Shown piece by piece: positions 8,305-17,974 of a DNA stretch of 64,000 nt; positions within the stretch are counted from its first letter, which is position 1; each line of letters starts with the position of its first letter. The translations under genes were made by a program, and so were the position numbers. Under the pieces are notes generated by a model. The model saw only the letters and a program-made list of their open reading frames with translations, did no database searches and was not told where the DNA came from. Source of the stretch: Paenibacillus cymbidii (lineage in GTDB: Bacteria > Bacillota > Bacilli > Paenibacillales > NBRC-103111); the NCBI RefSeq assembly GCF_004764705.1, contig NZ_SHLX01000010.1:223824-287823 (forward strand). Direction: 5' to 3'.

Positions 8305-10662
8305 ATGGCAAACCGGATTTTTTCGACAGGTCGGAACATATGGCGCAGAAGCGGCTTCGGCTTCGGGGGGGACGGACAACGGCAAGGAAGCCGGAGACGG
8401 TTCTCCTCGCCGTTTCGCCATTTCAAGCTGCATTTTAAGCTGATCGTTTCGTTTTCGTTCGTTTGTTTGCTGGCGTTGTCCATTTTTTCCTCGATTACGG
8501 TCATGATGTACAAAAACATACTGATCCAGAAAGAAACCAGTTCGGCGCTGCGCAATTTGAAAGCGTTTCAAACGAATCTGGACAGTTACCTGAAGGCGGT
8601 CGACGCGGCCGCTTCGACCATCGTGTACAATCCGGGCATCCAAAGCTACTTCTCGATCGACGTCAACCAGCTGCCTTCGGCGGAACGGCTTGCCGCCTAC
8701 AACCAGATCAACGACCTGCTGAAGCAAACGCAGCTCAACAATATCGGCCTGAATTCGATTTCCATCATCGACAACTACAACAACTATTTCTCCTTCACCT
8801 TGCTGCCGGATAAAGTGTACTCGCAGGTGCTGGCGCAGAACGTTTCCAAGCAGGACGTGTTCCGCCAGGCGATTCTGGAGAATACGCCGAACTACTGGCT
8901 CATCAACGATTGGGCCAACGAGTCGAACACGATCAGCCTGATCCGGCCGATTATCAGCACAACGACGCTGCAGCCGCTCGGGTTTCTGGTCATCACCATT
9001 TCGCCGGAGCTGCTGAACAATTATTTCAATTCGACCGAACAGGCGGAGGGCGATTACATCCTGCTCGACGACAAGGGCGCGTTGATTACGGGCAGAAGCG
9101 GCGCGATTACGCAGGCGGACAGCCGGGAGATTACCGCGAACGAAGGCCACTACGCCGAGGTCAGGGACGGCAAACGCTACATTATTACCTATGTAAAACA
9201 TCCGTCGACCGGCTGGCTGTTCATGTATGCGCTCGAAGAGAAGAAGCTGTTTCACGACATCGGTTCGATCAACCGGATTTGGGTGGTCGTCTTCGTCGTG
9301 ACGTTTACGCTCGTTGCGCTGCTGTCGCTGCTGATTGCAAGGTCGATGGCCAAACCGCTGCGGAAGCTGACGAAGCTGCACCGCGAAGTGCAGAACGGCA
9401 ACCTGGACGTGGCGTTCCGCGCCCATTCGCGCGATGAAATCGGGCTGCTCGGGGAAAGCTTCAACGACATGGTCGAACGAATCCGCGATTCGCTGCCGCT
9501 GCAGCGGGAGAAGCTGATCCGTTCGCTGCTCGAAGGCAACCTCAGCGGCGGCGAAATCAAGCGGATGAACCGGAATATCGGGCTGCCGCTGCAGCGCCCG
9601 TTCTTTCAGGTGGCCATTCTGGACAGCGGACGCGGCAACGTGGAGCGGACGGACGAAACGATAGCAACGGCAATGCAGGCCGAGCTGGCCAAGCTTGCCG
9701 CAATCGAAGCGTTCTGCTATATCCAGCTTGCCGCGGAACGGTTCTGCCTGATCCTCAATGAAGGCGAGCAGGAGGCGCAGCGCATCGTCGGCGAGCTGGT
9801 GCGCGCGATCGGGCGCGATGAAGACGGCCTGCAAGTGCACGCCTATTTCGGCAACCAGTACGATGAAGTGTTTTTCGTCAAACAATCGTTCGAGGAAGCG
9901 AAGCAGCTGATGCAGTACCGACTGTACAACCATGCGGAGCTCATCGGGTTCAACTATATCAACTCGCAGCTGTGGCAGGTGTCGTACCCGGAAACGTACG
10001 AAAGCCGGCTGCTTCATTACATCGAAACGGCCGATCTGGACAAGTGCCGGCTCGTGCTGGCGGAATTCGAGACCTATGTCGTCGAAAGCAAAGTCAAGCC
10101 GGCGTCGATCATGATTTTCATCCAGACGATTTATACGCATCTGTGCAAAACCGTGCTTAAGCACGGCGAACAGCCGGAGGACTGGTTCGGCAGCAGTTCG
10201 CTCGCCGGCAGCGTGCGGGAGCCGACTTCGATCAAGGCAAACATGAACGAGCTGGACCGTCTCATCGCCGTGTTCATCACCACGATGCGCGAACGCGCCC
10301 AAGTGCCGATGAATGCCAAAATTCAGCGGGCGATTGCCATTATCGAACGGGAGTACAACAACCCCGACCTCAGCACCGAGTTCGTCGCGGCCGCCGTGGA
10401 GCTCCACGCGGTATATTTCAGCCAACTGTTCAAGAAAGAAACGGGCGTCAATTTCGGCGAGTTTCTGAGCGAGCTTCGGCTCGGCAAGGCGAAAGACCAA
10501 CTCCGCAGCACGGCGCTGAAAATCAAGGAAATCGCCGTCGCCGTCGGTTATATGGATTCGCACTATTTTGGCGTCTGGTTCAAGGAGAAGACGGGACTTA
10601 CCCCGTCCCAATACCGCAAGATCGGCATGCAGCTCGGGCAAGGCCATAGCGAAGCGTTGTAA
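8305..10662 (+). CDS. Membrane-bound AraC-family regulator with extracellular sensor and HAMP
   Basis: This 785-residue protein has a basic N-terminus, a first membrane segment near residues 45-68, an extracytoplasmic Cache-like sensor region (about 70-320), a second membrane segment near 324-348, a HAMP segment (about 345-395), a cytoplasmic linker, and a C-terminal AraC double helix-turn-helix in the last 100 residues (LKIKEIAVAVGYMDSHYFGV, then GLTPSQYR). The single chain couples sensing outside the cell to DNA binding. It lies between the GH116 gene and a lipoprotein/permease operon and probably controls both. A GGGGGGA site precedes the ATG. Confidence 0.92.
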   Translation: MANRIFSTGRNIWRRSGFGFGGDGQRQGSRRRFSSPFRHFKLHFKLIVSFSFVCLLALSIFSSITVMMYKNILIQKETSSALRNLKAFQTNLDSYLKAVDAAASTIVYNPGIQSYFSIDVNQLPSAERLAAYNQINDLLKQTQLNNIGLNSISIIDNYNNYFSFTLLPDKVYSQVLAQNVSKQDVFRQAILENTPNYWLINDWANESNTISLIRPIISTTTLQPLGFLVITISPELLNNYFNSTEQAEGDYILLDDKGALITGRSGAITQADSREITANEGHYAEVRDGKRYIITYVKHPSTGWLFMYALEEKKLFHDIGSINRIWVVVFVVTFTLVALLSLLIARSMAKPLRKLTKLHREVQNGNLDVAFRAHSRDEIGLLGESFNDMVERIRDSLPLQREKLIRSLLEGNLSGGEIKRMNRNIGLPLQRPFFQVAILDSGRGNVERTDETIATAMQAELAKLAAIEAFCYIQLAAERFCLILNEGEQEAQRIVGELVRAIGRDEDGLQVHAYFGNQYDEVFFVKQSFEEAKQLMQYRLYNHAELIGFNYINSQLWQVSYPETYESRLLHYIETADLDKCRLVLAEFETYVVESKVKPASIMIFIQTIYTHLCKTVLKHGEQPEDWFGSSSLAGSVREPTSIKANMNELDRLIAVFITTMRERAQVPMNAKIQRAIAIIEREYNNPDLSTEFVAAAVELHAVYFSQLFKKETGVNFGEFLSELRLGKAKDQLRSTALKIKEIAVAVGYMDSHYFGVWFKEKTGLTPSQYRKIGMQLGQGHSEAL

Positions 10663-10845
10663 AGATGAGGGTGTTTTGTTAGGAAACACTTTGATTCTTA
10701 CAGATTTCCGCAAATCTTGACTCTCCCGCCGTTCATCTTGCCAATTCGCCCTTATGCGGCGAGCCGCCGGGTGCTACGGTAGTTTCGGGATCGGGACAGC
10801 GCTTTCACACGTTCCGCCAAATCTCGCAGGGAGGTCGAACGATTC

Positions 10846-12294
10846 ATGGCAGGGTTGAAAAGAACAGGCAAAACAAAAGCAGCGCAGGCATCGCTCTTGG
10901 CAGCGCTAGCGCTCACGACAGCAGTGGCGGGCTGCAGCAGCGGCAGCAAAAACAATTCGGCCGGCAGTCCGAGTCCGAAAGCTTCGGCAGCGCCGTCGAC
11001 GGCGGCAGGAGCGTCAACCGCACCGTCCGCGAAGCCGGATCCGACGACCGAGCTTACAATCTGGATGCCGCCGCAGCTCAAGCTGAACAACAACGACAAG
11101 GATGACTGGGTTACGTCGGCGCTTATTCCGGAATGGAACAAGCTGCATCCGACCGTCAAGATCAAGGCCGAAACGCTTCCATGGGAAGGCATCAACGAGA
11201 AGGTTTCCGCAGCCATGGCGGCCAAAACGACGCCGAACATCATTTTCGACTACGGCGGCCGCGTTCTGCCGTGGGCGCAGCTCGGCGCGATCGAACCGCT
11301 GAACGATGCGCTGCCGAAGGACGATTTGGCCAAGTTCAAGAGCAATGCGATGCTGATGAAAATGACGGCGATCAAGGACGACATCATGGTCATGCCTTAC
11401 CCGACCAGCGCGGTGACGCTGATGATCAACAAATCGTTGTGGACGGAAGCGAACGCGGCGAACCTGCTGCCGCAGGACGAATACCGCACCTGGACGCCGG
11501 ATCAGTTCAAGGCCGCGCTGAAAGCCGTGACGAACAAGGACAAAGGCGTGTTCGGCGCCACCTTCTTCGCGCTCAACGAGCAGGGCGACCAGTTGTACAA
11601 CAACATGATTTATTCCTTCGGCGCGAAGCTGTTCAACGACGACTACACCAAATATGTCGCCGCCGAAGATACCAAGTCGGAAGACGCGCTCAAATTCATC
11701 CAGTCGCTCGTTGACGAAGGCGTCGTTACGCCGCATCCGGAGACGATCTCGGCGGTTAACGCCGGCGACTACTTCAAGCAGCGCAAACAAGGCGTGCTTG
11801 TCGCTTCGGGCGCCACTTACATCTCGATCCTGCAGGCGCTTGCGGACGGCACGGCAACCAAGCCGATCGAACCGATGCTGGTCAACTTCCCGTCGACGAT
11901 GGGCGGCAAGTCGGCGCTGAAGATCGAATACGGCAATGGCGCCGTGTTCAAAAGCTCGGATCCGGTCAAGGTCGAATGGTCGAAAAAGTTCCTGACCTGG
12001 ATGTACACGGAAACGACGCTGCCGTACCAGGGCTTCAAAAACTTCAACGCCTTCGGCAAGGACGTCAAATGGACGGCCGGCGACAAAGAGCTGGAGTGGA
12101 TGGCGAAGCTGGTTGCCAAAGGCGGCGAATGGCCGGTTATCGATCCGGGCTATGGCGTCAAAGGATTCAGCGAAATGCGCGCCGCAATGTTCCCGGAAAT
12201 GCAGAAGATGTTCATCAAACAGGCGACGCCGCGGCAAACGCTGGACACGATCGCGAAGAAAAACAACGACATTATCGCGAAGTACAACAAGTGA
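10846..12294 (+). CDS. Sugar ABC transporter substrate-binding lipoprotein
   Basis: This 482-residue extracellular solute-binding protein has a lipoprotein signal with lipobox AVAGC near residues 27-31, then a Ser/Ala/Pro/Lys-rich tether and the binding domain from LTIWMPPQ. It would be anchored outside the membrane and feed the two permeases that follow. A GGGAGGTCG ribosome site precedes the ATG. It is clearly diverged from the lipoprotein at 1537, so a different sugar is likely. Its neighbours, a GH116 enzyme and an AraC sensor, suggest an oligosaccharide with a glucosyl- or xylosyl-type linkage; that is inference. Confidence 0.93.
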   Translation: MAGLKRTGKTKAAQASLLAALALTTAVAGCSSGSKNNSAGSPSPKASAAPSTAAGASTAPSAKPDPTTELTIWMPPQLKLNNNDKDDWVTSALIPEWNKLHPTVKIKAETLPWEGINEKVSAAMAAKTTPNIIFDYGGRVLPWAQLGAIEPLNDALPKDDLAKFKSNAMLMKMTAIKDDIMVMPYPTSAVTLMINKSLWTEANAANLLPQDEYRTWTPDQFKAALKAVTNKDKGVFGATFFALNEQGDQLYNNMIYSFGAKLFNDDYTKYVAAEDTKSEDALKFIQSLVDEGVVTPHPETISAVNAGDYFKQRKQGVLVASGATYISILQALADGTATKPIEPMLVNFPSTMGGKSALKIEYGNGAVFKSSDPVKVEWSKKFLTWMYTETTLPYQGFKNFNAFGKDVKWTAGDKELEWMAKLVAKGGEWPVIDPGYGVKGFSEMRAAMFPEMQKMFIKQATPRQTLDTIAKKNNDIIAKYNK

Positions 12295-12339
12295 CGGGAA
12301 TCGGGTAGGCAATCTTGAATAGCAAAGGAATGGGCGACG

Positions 12340-13230
12340 ATGAATGCATTGTACCGGCGGATGAACGCGGCGGCTAGGAGAGAAGTGACGGGATGGCTGT
12401 TTATGCTGCCGATGATGTTGTTTTTCGTCACCTTCCTTTTCTATCCGATCGTGAAAGCGATTCGCATGAGCTTGTACGCTTTCGACTATACGAAGTATTA
12501 TTGGGCCGGCTTCGACAATTACGTGGATATTTTCAGGAACGAAACGTTTCTCCTGGCGATCAAAAACACCGTGCTGTTCGTCGTGATCATCGTGCCGTGC
12601 GTAACGATTGTGGCGCTGCTGCTGGCTGTCGGCATCAACCGGCTTTCGCACTGGAAGCAGTCGTTTTTCAAAGCGGCCTTTTATATTCCCGGCGTCACGT
12701 CGGCTGTCAGCTTGACGATGGTGTGGGAGTACATTTACAACAACCAGTACGGCATTGCCAACTATACGCTGAAAAAAATGGGGATCGAGCCGGTCAACTG
12801 GCTGGGCGCGCAATACGGCGTTTCTTCGCTCTCCCTGATCATGATTACGCTGGCGCTGGGCGGTTCGCTTGTTGTGCTGAGCGCAGGCCTTAACGCCATT
12901 CCGAAAGATTTGTACGAATCGGCTTATATCGACGGGGCGAAGCCGCGCGACACGTTCTTCCGCATTTCGCTGCCGTTGCTCAAGCCGAGCCTGCTCTACG
13001 TCATCGTGACCGGCACGATCGGCGCCTTCCAGGTGTTTGCGATTATCCTGCTGCTTACGGGCGGCGGTCCGGCGTACAAAACGACGACGATTCTGATGCT
13101 GATTTACCGCGAGGCGTTTTTCAATTTGAATTACGGCATGGCGAACGCAATGGGCATCGTGCTCTGCGTGTTGATCGGCTTGATCGCGCTGGTCCAATTC
13201 CGGGCGCTCAAGTCGGACATCGAGTATTAG
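12340..13230 (+). CDS. Sugar ABC transporter permease, MalF/UgpA type
   Basis: This 296-residue protein has six predicted membrane segments of the CUT1 family. The EAA loop is near residue 193 (ESAYIDGAKPRDTFFRISLP). The gene lies 45 bp after the lipoprotein gene and 13 bp before the second permease. A weak AAAGGAATGGG site lies upstream of the ATG. It should form the channel together with the next gene product. Confidence 0.94.
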   Translation: MNALYRRMNAAARREVTGWLFMLPMMLFFVTFLFYPIVKAIRMSLYAFDYTKYYWAGFDNYVDIFRNETFLLAIKNTVLFVVIIVPCVTIVALLLAVGINRLSHWKQSFFKAAFYIPGVTSAVSLTMVWEYIYNNQYGIANYTLKKMGIEPVNWLGAQYGVSSLSLIMITLALGGSLVVLSAGLNAIPKDLYESAYIDGAKPRDTFFRISLPLLKPSLLYVIVTGTIGAFQVFAIILLLTGGGPAYKTTTILMLIYREAFFNLNYGMANAMGIVLCVLIGLIALVQFRALKSDIEY

Positions 13231-13243
13231 GAGGCGAGCACGC

Positions 13244-14077
13244 TTGCGACAAAAGACAGGTCCGCTGCAATGGATCGGCAATATCTTGCTTGTGCTGGCC
13301 GCCGCGTTTTTTCTGTGGCCGTTCTATTGGATGGTGTCCGGCTCGTTCAAAAATTTGCGCGTATCCATGCAGATTCCGCCGGAGTGGTATCCGCACGCGC
13401 CTTCGTTCGATAATTACCGCCACATTTTCACCGACTATCCGGTCTGGCGCTGGTTCGGCAACAGCCTGATCGTCACGCTGGCGACGACATTTCTTGTACT
13501 GCTGTGCAGCTCGCTGGCCGGCTACGCGCTGTCCAAAATCCGGTTCAAATCGGCGAAGCCGCTGTTCGTTCTGATCGTTTCGGCGATGTCGCTGCCGCAT
13601 GCGGTGCTGTTCATTCCGCTCTACCAGATTCTGATCGACTTCAAGCTGGTGAACACGTATTTCGGCGTCATTCTGCCGGCCGTTGCCTGGCCGTTCGGCG
13701 TGTTCCTGATCCGACAGTTCATTGCGACGCTGCCGTCGGCGCTGATCGAAGCCGGCCGCATCGACGGCTGCAGCGAGTTCGGCATCTATGCCCGCATCAT
13801 GCTGCCGCTGGCGATGCCGGGGCTGGCCGTGCTGGCGATCTTCACGTTCGTCAATACGTGGAACGACTACGTGTGGCAGCTCATCGTGCTGACGGAGAGC
13901 AAGCTGTTTACGCTGCCGCTCGGCATCAAGATCGCGCAGAAGACGATCGAAACCGAAACGAACTACGGCGTCGGCATGGCGGGCGCCGTCATCGCGACGC
14001 TGCCGGTGCTGGCGGTGTTCGTCTACTTCCAGAAGCATTTCACGCAAGGCCTCACTGTCGGGGCGATGAAAGGCTGA
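13244..14077 (+). CDS. Sugar ABC transporter permease, MalG type
   Basis: This 277-residue CUT1 permease has its EAA loop near residue 168 (EAGRIDGCSEFGIYARIMLP) and ends in the family-typical GLTVGAMKG. It uses a TTG start at 13244, supported by AGGAGG 9 bases upstream that overlaps the end of the preceding gene. A terminator follows at 14099-14129, so this gene closes the operon. No ATPase gene is present in the operon. Confidence 0.94.
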   Translation: MRQKTGPLQWIGNILLVLAAAFFLWPFYWMVSGSFKNLRVSMQIPPEWYPHAPSFDNYRHIFTDYPVWRWFGNSLIVTLATTFLVLLCSSLAGYALSKIRFKSAKPLFVLIVSAMSLPHAVLFIPLYQILIDFKLVNTYFGVILPAVAWPFGVFLIRQFIATLPSALIEAGRIDGCSEFGIYARIMLPLAMPGLAVLAIFTFVNTWNDYVWQLIVLTESKLFTLPLGIKIAQKTIETETNYGVGMAGAVIATLPVLAVFVYFQKHFTQGLTVGAMKG

Positions 14078-14098
14078 GCTAGCGGTATGGCCTTTTAC

Positions 14099-14129
14099 GG
14101 AAGCGGGGGATACGCCCGCTTCTTTTTTT
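14099..14129 (+). terminator. Rho-independent terminator of the second transport operon
   Basis: The arms GAAGCGGG (14100-14107) and CCCGCTTC (14115-14122) are perfectly complementary and are followed by seven T. The hairpin starts about 20 bases after the stop codon of the permease gene. Confidence 0.92.
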
Positions 14130-14278
14130 GTGAAAGAAAACCTCCGTTCGCATGCAATTGAACCGACCTAATGTTAGGTAGTCCCTCTTTATTTGTTGCC
14201 CATTGGTTTTAGAATGGAAAGTGCAGCATTCGATGAACGAAGCGTCCGGAAAGGCGAAAAATACAGGGGGCGGATGAA

Positions 14279-15428
14279 ATGACAGTCGATGCCAAACATT
14301 GCAATTTGTTTAATGCGGACACGACCACTTGTTTTGTCAATCCCGAGAGATGGCAGCCGGAAGGCGGCCCTTATACCGCCAAGGCGTTTCATCGCTATGT
14401 CGACAACCTGGCTGGCGGAGATTGCGGCGGCGTGCAGGAACAGGGGGGTGTCCCCTTGGGTGAACATTCGGATGAACGATTTGCACGGATACAAAAACCC
14501 GAAGGGCAGCTTTTTCAACTTGCCGATGTATAAAGAGGAACGGTTCCTTTTGAAGCGCAGCGCTTATTCGCCGACGATTCACGAACCGCTTTATCGAACG
14601 GGCTTAAACTACGAATGCCCCGAAGTGCGCGACTTCATGTTTGCGCAAATTCGCGAGATTTTGCAGGGCTCGAGCTCGATTGGCTGCGCAACGGCGCTGA
14701 CGATCTACGGCGTGGTCGAGTTTGCCGGCAATTTGCTGCCCGCTTATTCGCCCGAAGCCAATCAAACGACAGACATTCGGTATATCACGCTCAGCCGCCG
14801 GATGGTCGCCGCCAGCGCGGCAGGGAAGCTCGCGCTCGGCGCCGACGGCATATATGGGTTCAATTTCTACACGGCAGATCACGCGCGGGAACCGCGATTG
14901 CCGACCAACTACGCGAACTTGCGCGGTATGGAGCGGCTCGATCTGCTGTGCGGCGAAGAAAAGCACTACACGTTTTCGACCAACGGCGAAAAATTTTCGC
15001 ACATTCCCTTCGAGACGCCTCCGCAGTTGCCGGCTATTTTGGAACCGGGCTGGCGGCAAGGGTTTCGTCTGCCGATGTGCGCCGAGCCGGACGGCACCGG
15101 ACTGGAGCTGGTTGTGCAGATCGTCGTCAACGCGGACGATCCTGTCGTTTGCATGCCGGTCATGGCGAACGGCTGCTGGCCGAAGCTCGAGCACGAGCGC
15201 ACCGACAAGCTGCTCTTTCCTTGCGGGCTGTACACGCATCATGTTGCGGCAAGCGGCCCGAGCGGGCCCGAGGCGCAGCGCCTCCAAGCGAACGTTGGCT
15301 ATAACTACACATTCCCCGTATCGCTTGTGAAGGAAGGCTGGAACGAAATCGTGGTCGAAAACGGCAGCGAACGGCAAATCCGGATCGTCTGCATCGAGCT
15401 GGCGATCAGACAAGGCCGCCCGGAATAA
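14279..15428 (+). pseudogene. Decayed glycosidase-like gene with frameshifts and an internal deletion
   Basis: Three frame segments together resemble a barrel-type glycosidase-like protein. The start (MTVDAKHCNLFNADTTTCF) is in one frame and shifts near 14410 into a second frame (WVNIRMNDLHGYKNPKGSFF). A short part typical of the barrel core, GLELDWLRN near 14670, is again in the first frame. The C-terminal part (GADGIYGFNFYTADHA onward) returns to the second frame. Between the GLELDWLRN part and the C-terminal part too little sequence remains for a whole barrel, so an internal deletion is likely. The last 380 codons are open but are not an intact protein. The family assignment is tentative. 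Confidence 0.6.
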
Positions 15429-15496
15429 GAAAGCCGGTTACATGAGCCACAAAGCGAATAAACCCGCGTTGTGGTTTTTTTGGTGCCGGGTCATCA

Positions 15497-15688
15497 AAAT
15501 AGCCAATGAAAAATGGCTTATTTTCCCCATTTCGCCAGTCTCGTCGGAAATAGCCAGTGAAAATAGGGCTTATTTGCTCCTCCAGACCACAAATCAGGCC
15601 TTTTAGTTCAAATAGCCAGTGATTTCACTGGTTATTTTGGAGAAGCTGCCCGTTCTTAGTGAAATAGGCAATAAAATAGGGCCTATTT
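15497..15688. repeat. Hairpin quartet with AAATAGCC-type stems, spacing 51.5/62/51.5
   Basis: Four inverted repeats lie at 15497-15523, 15548-15575, 15610-15637 and 15662-15688. The stems are variants of AAATA(A)GCC and GGC(T)TATTT; the third, AAATAGCCAGTGA with TCACTGGTTATTT, is nearly perfect. The spacers are 24, 34 and 24 nt and show no clear mutual similarity. The array at 53380-53571 has the same total length (192 bp) and identical spacing. The array fills most of the gap between the broken glycosidase-like gene and the response regulator. Confidence 0.85.
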
Positions 15689-15798
15689 TGCAAAGAGGTT
15701 GGATCGTAGCGGCTGTGAAGCAAATAATTGCACCCTTACATAAAAATGCTGCATTCATCCCACGCTAGTCCTATCAAACGGATAAGGCTGGGGATGCG

Positions 15799-16500
15799 AT
15801 GGCCCCGAAAGTGCTGATTGTCGAGGACGAGGACAAAATCAACCGCATGCTCCAACTGGAGCTGCAGCACGAAGGATACGATACGGCAGGCGCGGAAACC
15901 GGCCGGGAAGGTTTGGAGAAAGCGATGGCGGGCGGCTGGGACCTCATCCTGCTCGACGTGATGCTGCCCGGGCTGAGCGGAATGGAGGTGCTGCGCCGGC
16001 TGCGGTCGTCGGACAAACGAACGCCCGTCATTCTGCTCACGGCCCGCGATTCCGTGCCCGAGAAGGTGATGGGACTCGATCTTGGCGCCAACGACTACGT
16101 GACGAAGCCGTTCGAAATCGAGGAGCTGCTGGCGCGCATCCGCGTCGCCTTGCGTGCCGGCAAAGGCAAAGCGCCTGCGGCGGAAATCACCGTCTGGCAG
16201 CTGGACGGGTTGTTCGTCAACGCGCGCACGCGGGAGGTGACGCGGGCCGGCCAGTCGATCGATTTGACGCCCAAAGAGTTCGAACTGCTTGCCTATTTGC
16301 TCGGGCGCGACGGAGAAGTCGTCAGCCGCGAGCAAATTATCAATGACGTATGGGGCTACGACTTTGTCGGCGACACGAATATCGTGGACGTCTACATTCG
16401 CTATTTGCGCAAAAAAATCGATTACGGCTTCGGCAATACGCTGATCCATACGATTCGCGGCGTCGGTTACCAGATGCGCGATGCGGCAGCCTCCCCATGA
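15799..16500 (+). CDS. OmpR-family two-component response regulator
   Basis: This 233-residue protein has a receiver domain (residues 1-120) with the acidic pair in VEDED, the phospho-acceptor Asp53 in LLDVMLPG and the conserved Lys near 103 in YVTKPF. A winged-helix OmpR/PhoB output domain follows (LTPKEFELLAYLLGRDGEVV, then the recognition-helix region ending in GVGYQMR). Its stop overlaps the start of the histidine kinase gene in an ATGA, so the two are translationally coupled. The target genes are unknown. Confidence 0.95.
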   Translation: MAPKVLIVEDEDKINRMLQLELQHEGYDTAGAETGREGLEKAMAGGWDLILLDVMLPGLSGMEVLRRLRSSDKRTPVILLTARDSVPEKVMGLDLGANDYVTKPFEIEELLARIRVALRAGKGKAPAAEITVWQLDGLFVNARTREVTRAGQSIDLTPKEFELLAYLLGRDGEVVSREQIINDVWGYDFVGDTNIVDVYIRYLRKKIDYGFGNTLIHTIRGVGYQMRDAAASP

Positions 16501-17867
16501 ATTTCCGCACGCAAATCATGCTGGTGTCCTCGATCTGGCTCATCTGCATCCTGATTGTGGTCAATGTCGCCGTCTACGCGATGTTCCTCAAAGTGGCGGC
16601 ACGCAACGAAACCGACGAATTGCGGCTGCGCGGCGAGCGCATTATCGAGGAAATCGGCATCGACGCGCTGATGCGGCCGAACAACGAGCGGCTGCTGCGC
16701 AAATATTTGTCCGATCACGCGATGATTCGTACGGCAACGCCGGCAAAGCGCGTGATCAATTTGATGTACAACGATCCGCGCCTATCGGTCATCGCGCCGC
16801 TGTGCGACGCCGAGATCACGGCAGCGCACGACAAGGCGGACGGCGAAACGATTCATATCGTTCGTTTGCCGCTGCGCAGCGAAATCGACGAGCGGCACGT
16901 AGGCTGCATCGAACTGGCGGTCGTAACGCCCGGGCTGCAGCGCAATTTGCGCGCCCTGGTGACGATCATGCTGTTCTCCACCGTCGTGGCGGCGCTTCTG
17001 TCGATGCTGGGCGGCGCTTCCCTTGCCGGCATGCTGCTGAAGCCGATCAATCGCATCGTCGGCACAATGGAGGCGATCGAGAGCAGCTTTCAGTTCGCCC
17101 GCATTCCGCTGCCGTCCGGCGACGCCAAGGACGAGCCGTACAAAATGGCGGCGACGTTCAACCGGATGATGGACCGGATCGAAAACGGCTTTCACCAGCA
17201 GCAGCAATTCGTTTCCGACGCCTCGCACGAGTTGAAAACGACGTTGACCATTATCGAAGGGTATGCCGGCATGCTGCGCCGCTGGGGCAACAGCAACGAA
17301 CAGGTCGCGCGCGAAGCGGTCGACTCCATCTACGAGGAAGCGCAGCGCATGAAAAAAATGACGCAGCAATTGCTCGACTTGGCAGCGGCCGAGAAGAAGG
17401 AGCATCCGCCGTTCGAAAAGACGGATCTGGCCGCTCTTGGCGCGCAAACGGCCAAAGTCGTCGAGCGGCTGGTGAAGCGGCCGATCCGCGTAATCGCGGA
17501 AGACGGCCCCGCGATCGTCACGGCCGACCCGCTGAAGCTGAAGCAGGTGCTGCACATTCTGCTCGACAACGCGCTTAAATACAGCACGGCCGGCATCGAA
17601 ATGGAAATCGGCAAGGAGGGGGAATGGGGCGTCATCCGCGTCCGCGACAGCGGCATCGGCATCCCGCAGGAGCAATTGCCGCGCGTGTTCGAGCGATTCT
17701 ACCGGGTCGATCCGTCGCGGCAGCGCAAAACGGGCGGCACCGGCCTCGGCTTGTCCATCGCCCGCTCCATCGTGCTCCAGCACGGGGGAACGATCGAGAT
17801 CGCAAGCGAGGAAGGCGTCGGTACGGAGGTGACCGTACGCTTGCCGGAGACGCAGTTGGCGGAATAA
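16497..17867 (+). CDS. Membrane sensor histidine kinase
   Basis: This 456-residue partner of the preceding regulator has membrane segments near residues 8-30 and 160-185 that flank an extracytoplasmic sensor region. A HAMP segment, the dimerisation/phosphoacceptor domain and an HATPase domain follow. The H box reads SHELKTTLT with the phosphorylated His at 244; most kinases have proline where the second of the paired threonines stands. The N box (LLDNALKYS), G1 box (DSGIGIP), F box (FERFYR) and G2 box (GTGLGLS) are all present, so ATP binding looks intact. The start codon is the ATG at 16497, which overlaps the regulator stop. Confidence 0.95.
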   Translation: MNFRTQIMLVSSIWLICILIVVNVAVYAMFLKVAARNETDELRLRGERIIEEIGIDALMRPNNERLLRKYLSDHAMIRTATPAKRVINLMYNDPRLSVIAPLCDAEITAAHDKADGETIHIVRLPLRSEIDERHVGCIELAVVTPGLQRNLRALVTIMLFSTVVAALLSMLGGASLAGMLLKPINRIVGTMEAIESSFQFARIPLPSGDAKDEPYKMAATFNRMMDRIENGFHQQQQFVSDASHELKTTLTIIEGYAGMLRRWGNSNEQVAREAVDSIYEEAQRMKKMTQQLLDLAAAEKKEHPPFEKTDLAALGAQTAKVVERLVKRPIRVIAEDGPAIVTADPLKLKQVLHILLDNALKYSTAGIEMEIGKEGEWGVIRVRDSGIGIPQEQLPRVFERFYRVDPSRQRKTGGTGLGLSIARSIVLQHGGTIEIASEEGVGTEVTVRLPETQLAE

Positions 17868-17974
17868 TTGCGAATGAAGCTGAAATTTGTCGAAATTGCG
17901 CGAACGATTGCCCGGCTGGCGGTGTCCATACCAATAAGGCCCCTCTACCGACGACGATAAAGGACGTGTGCGTT

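Noticed and set aside
5887..10713. Very long minus-strand open frame opposite the GH116 and AraC genes
   Set aside because: It is a shadow of two well-supported plus-strand genes; its composition is Arg/Ala/Leu-rich with no family motif, as expected in GC-rich DNA.
10694..10740. ATCTTG copies 21 bp apart before the second lipoprotein gene, considered as an AraC operator
   Set aside because: The pair is short, the third copy is weak, and no -10 box sits at the distance seen at the other candidate sites; chance is not excluded.
11014..13281. Minus-strand open frame opposite the lipoprotein and permease genes
   Set aside because: It crosses a gene boundary and has no protein-like features; the sense genes are certain.
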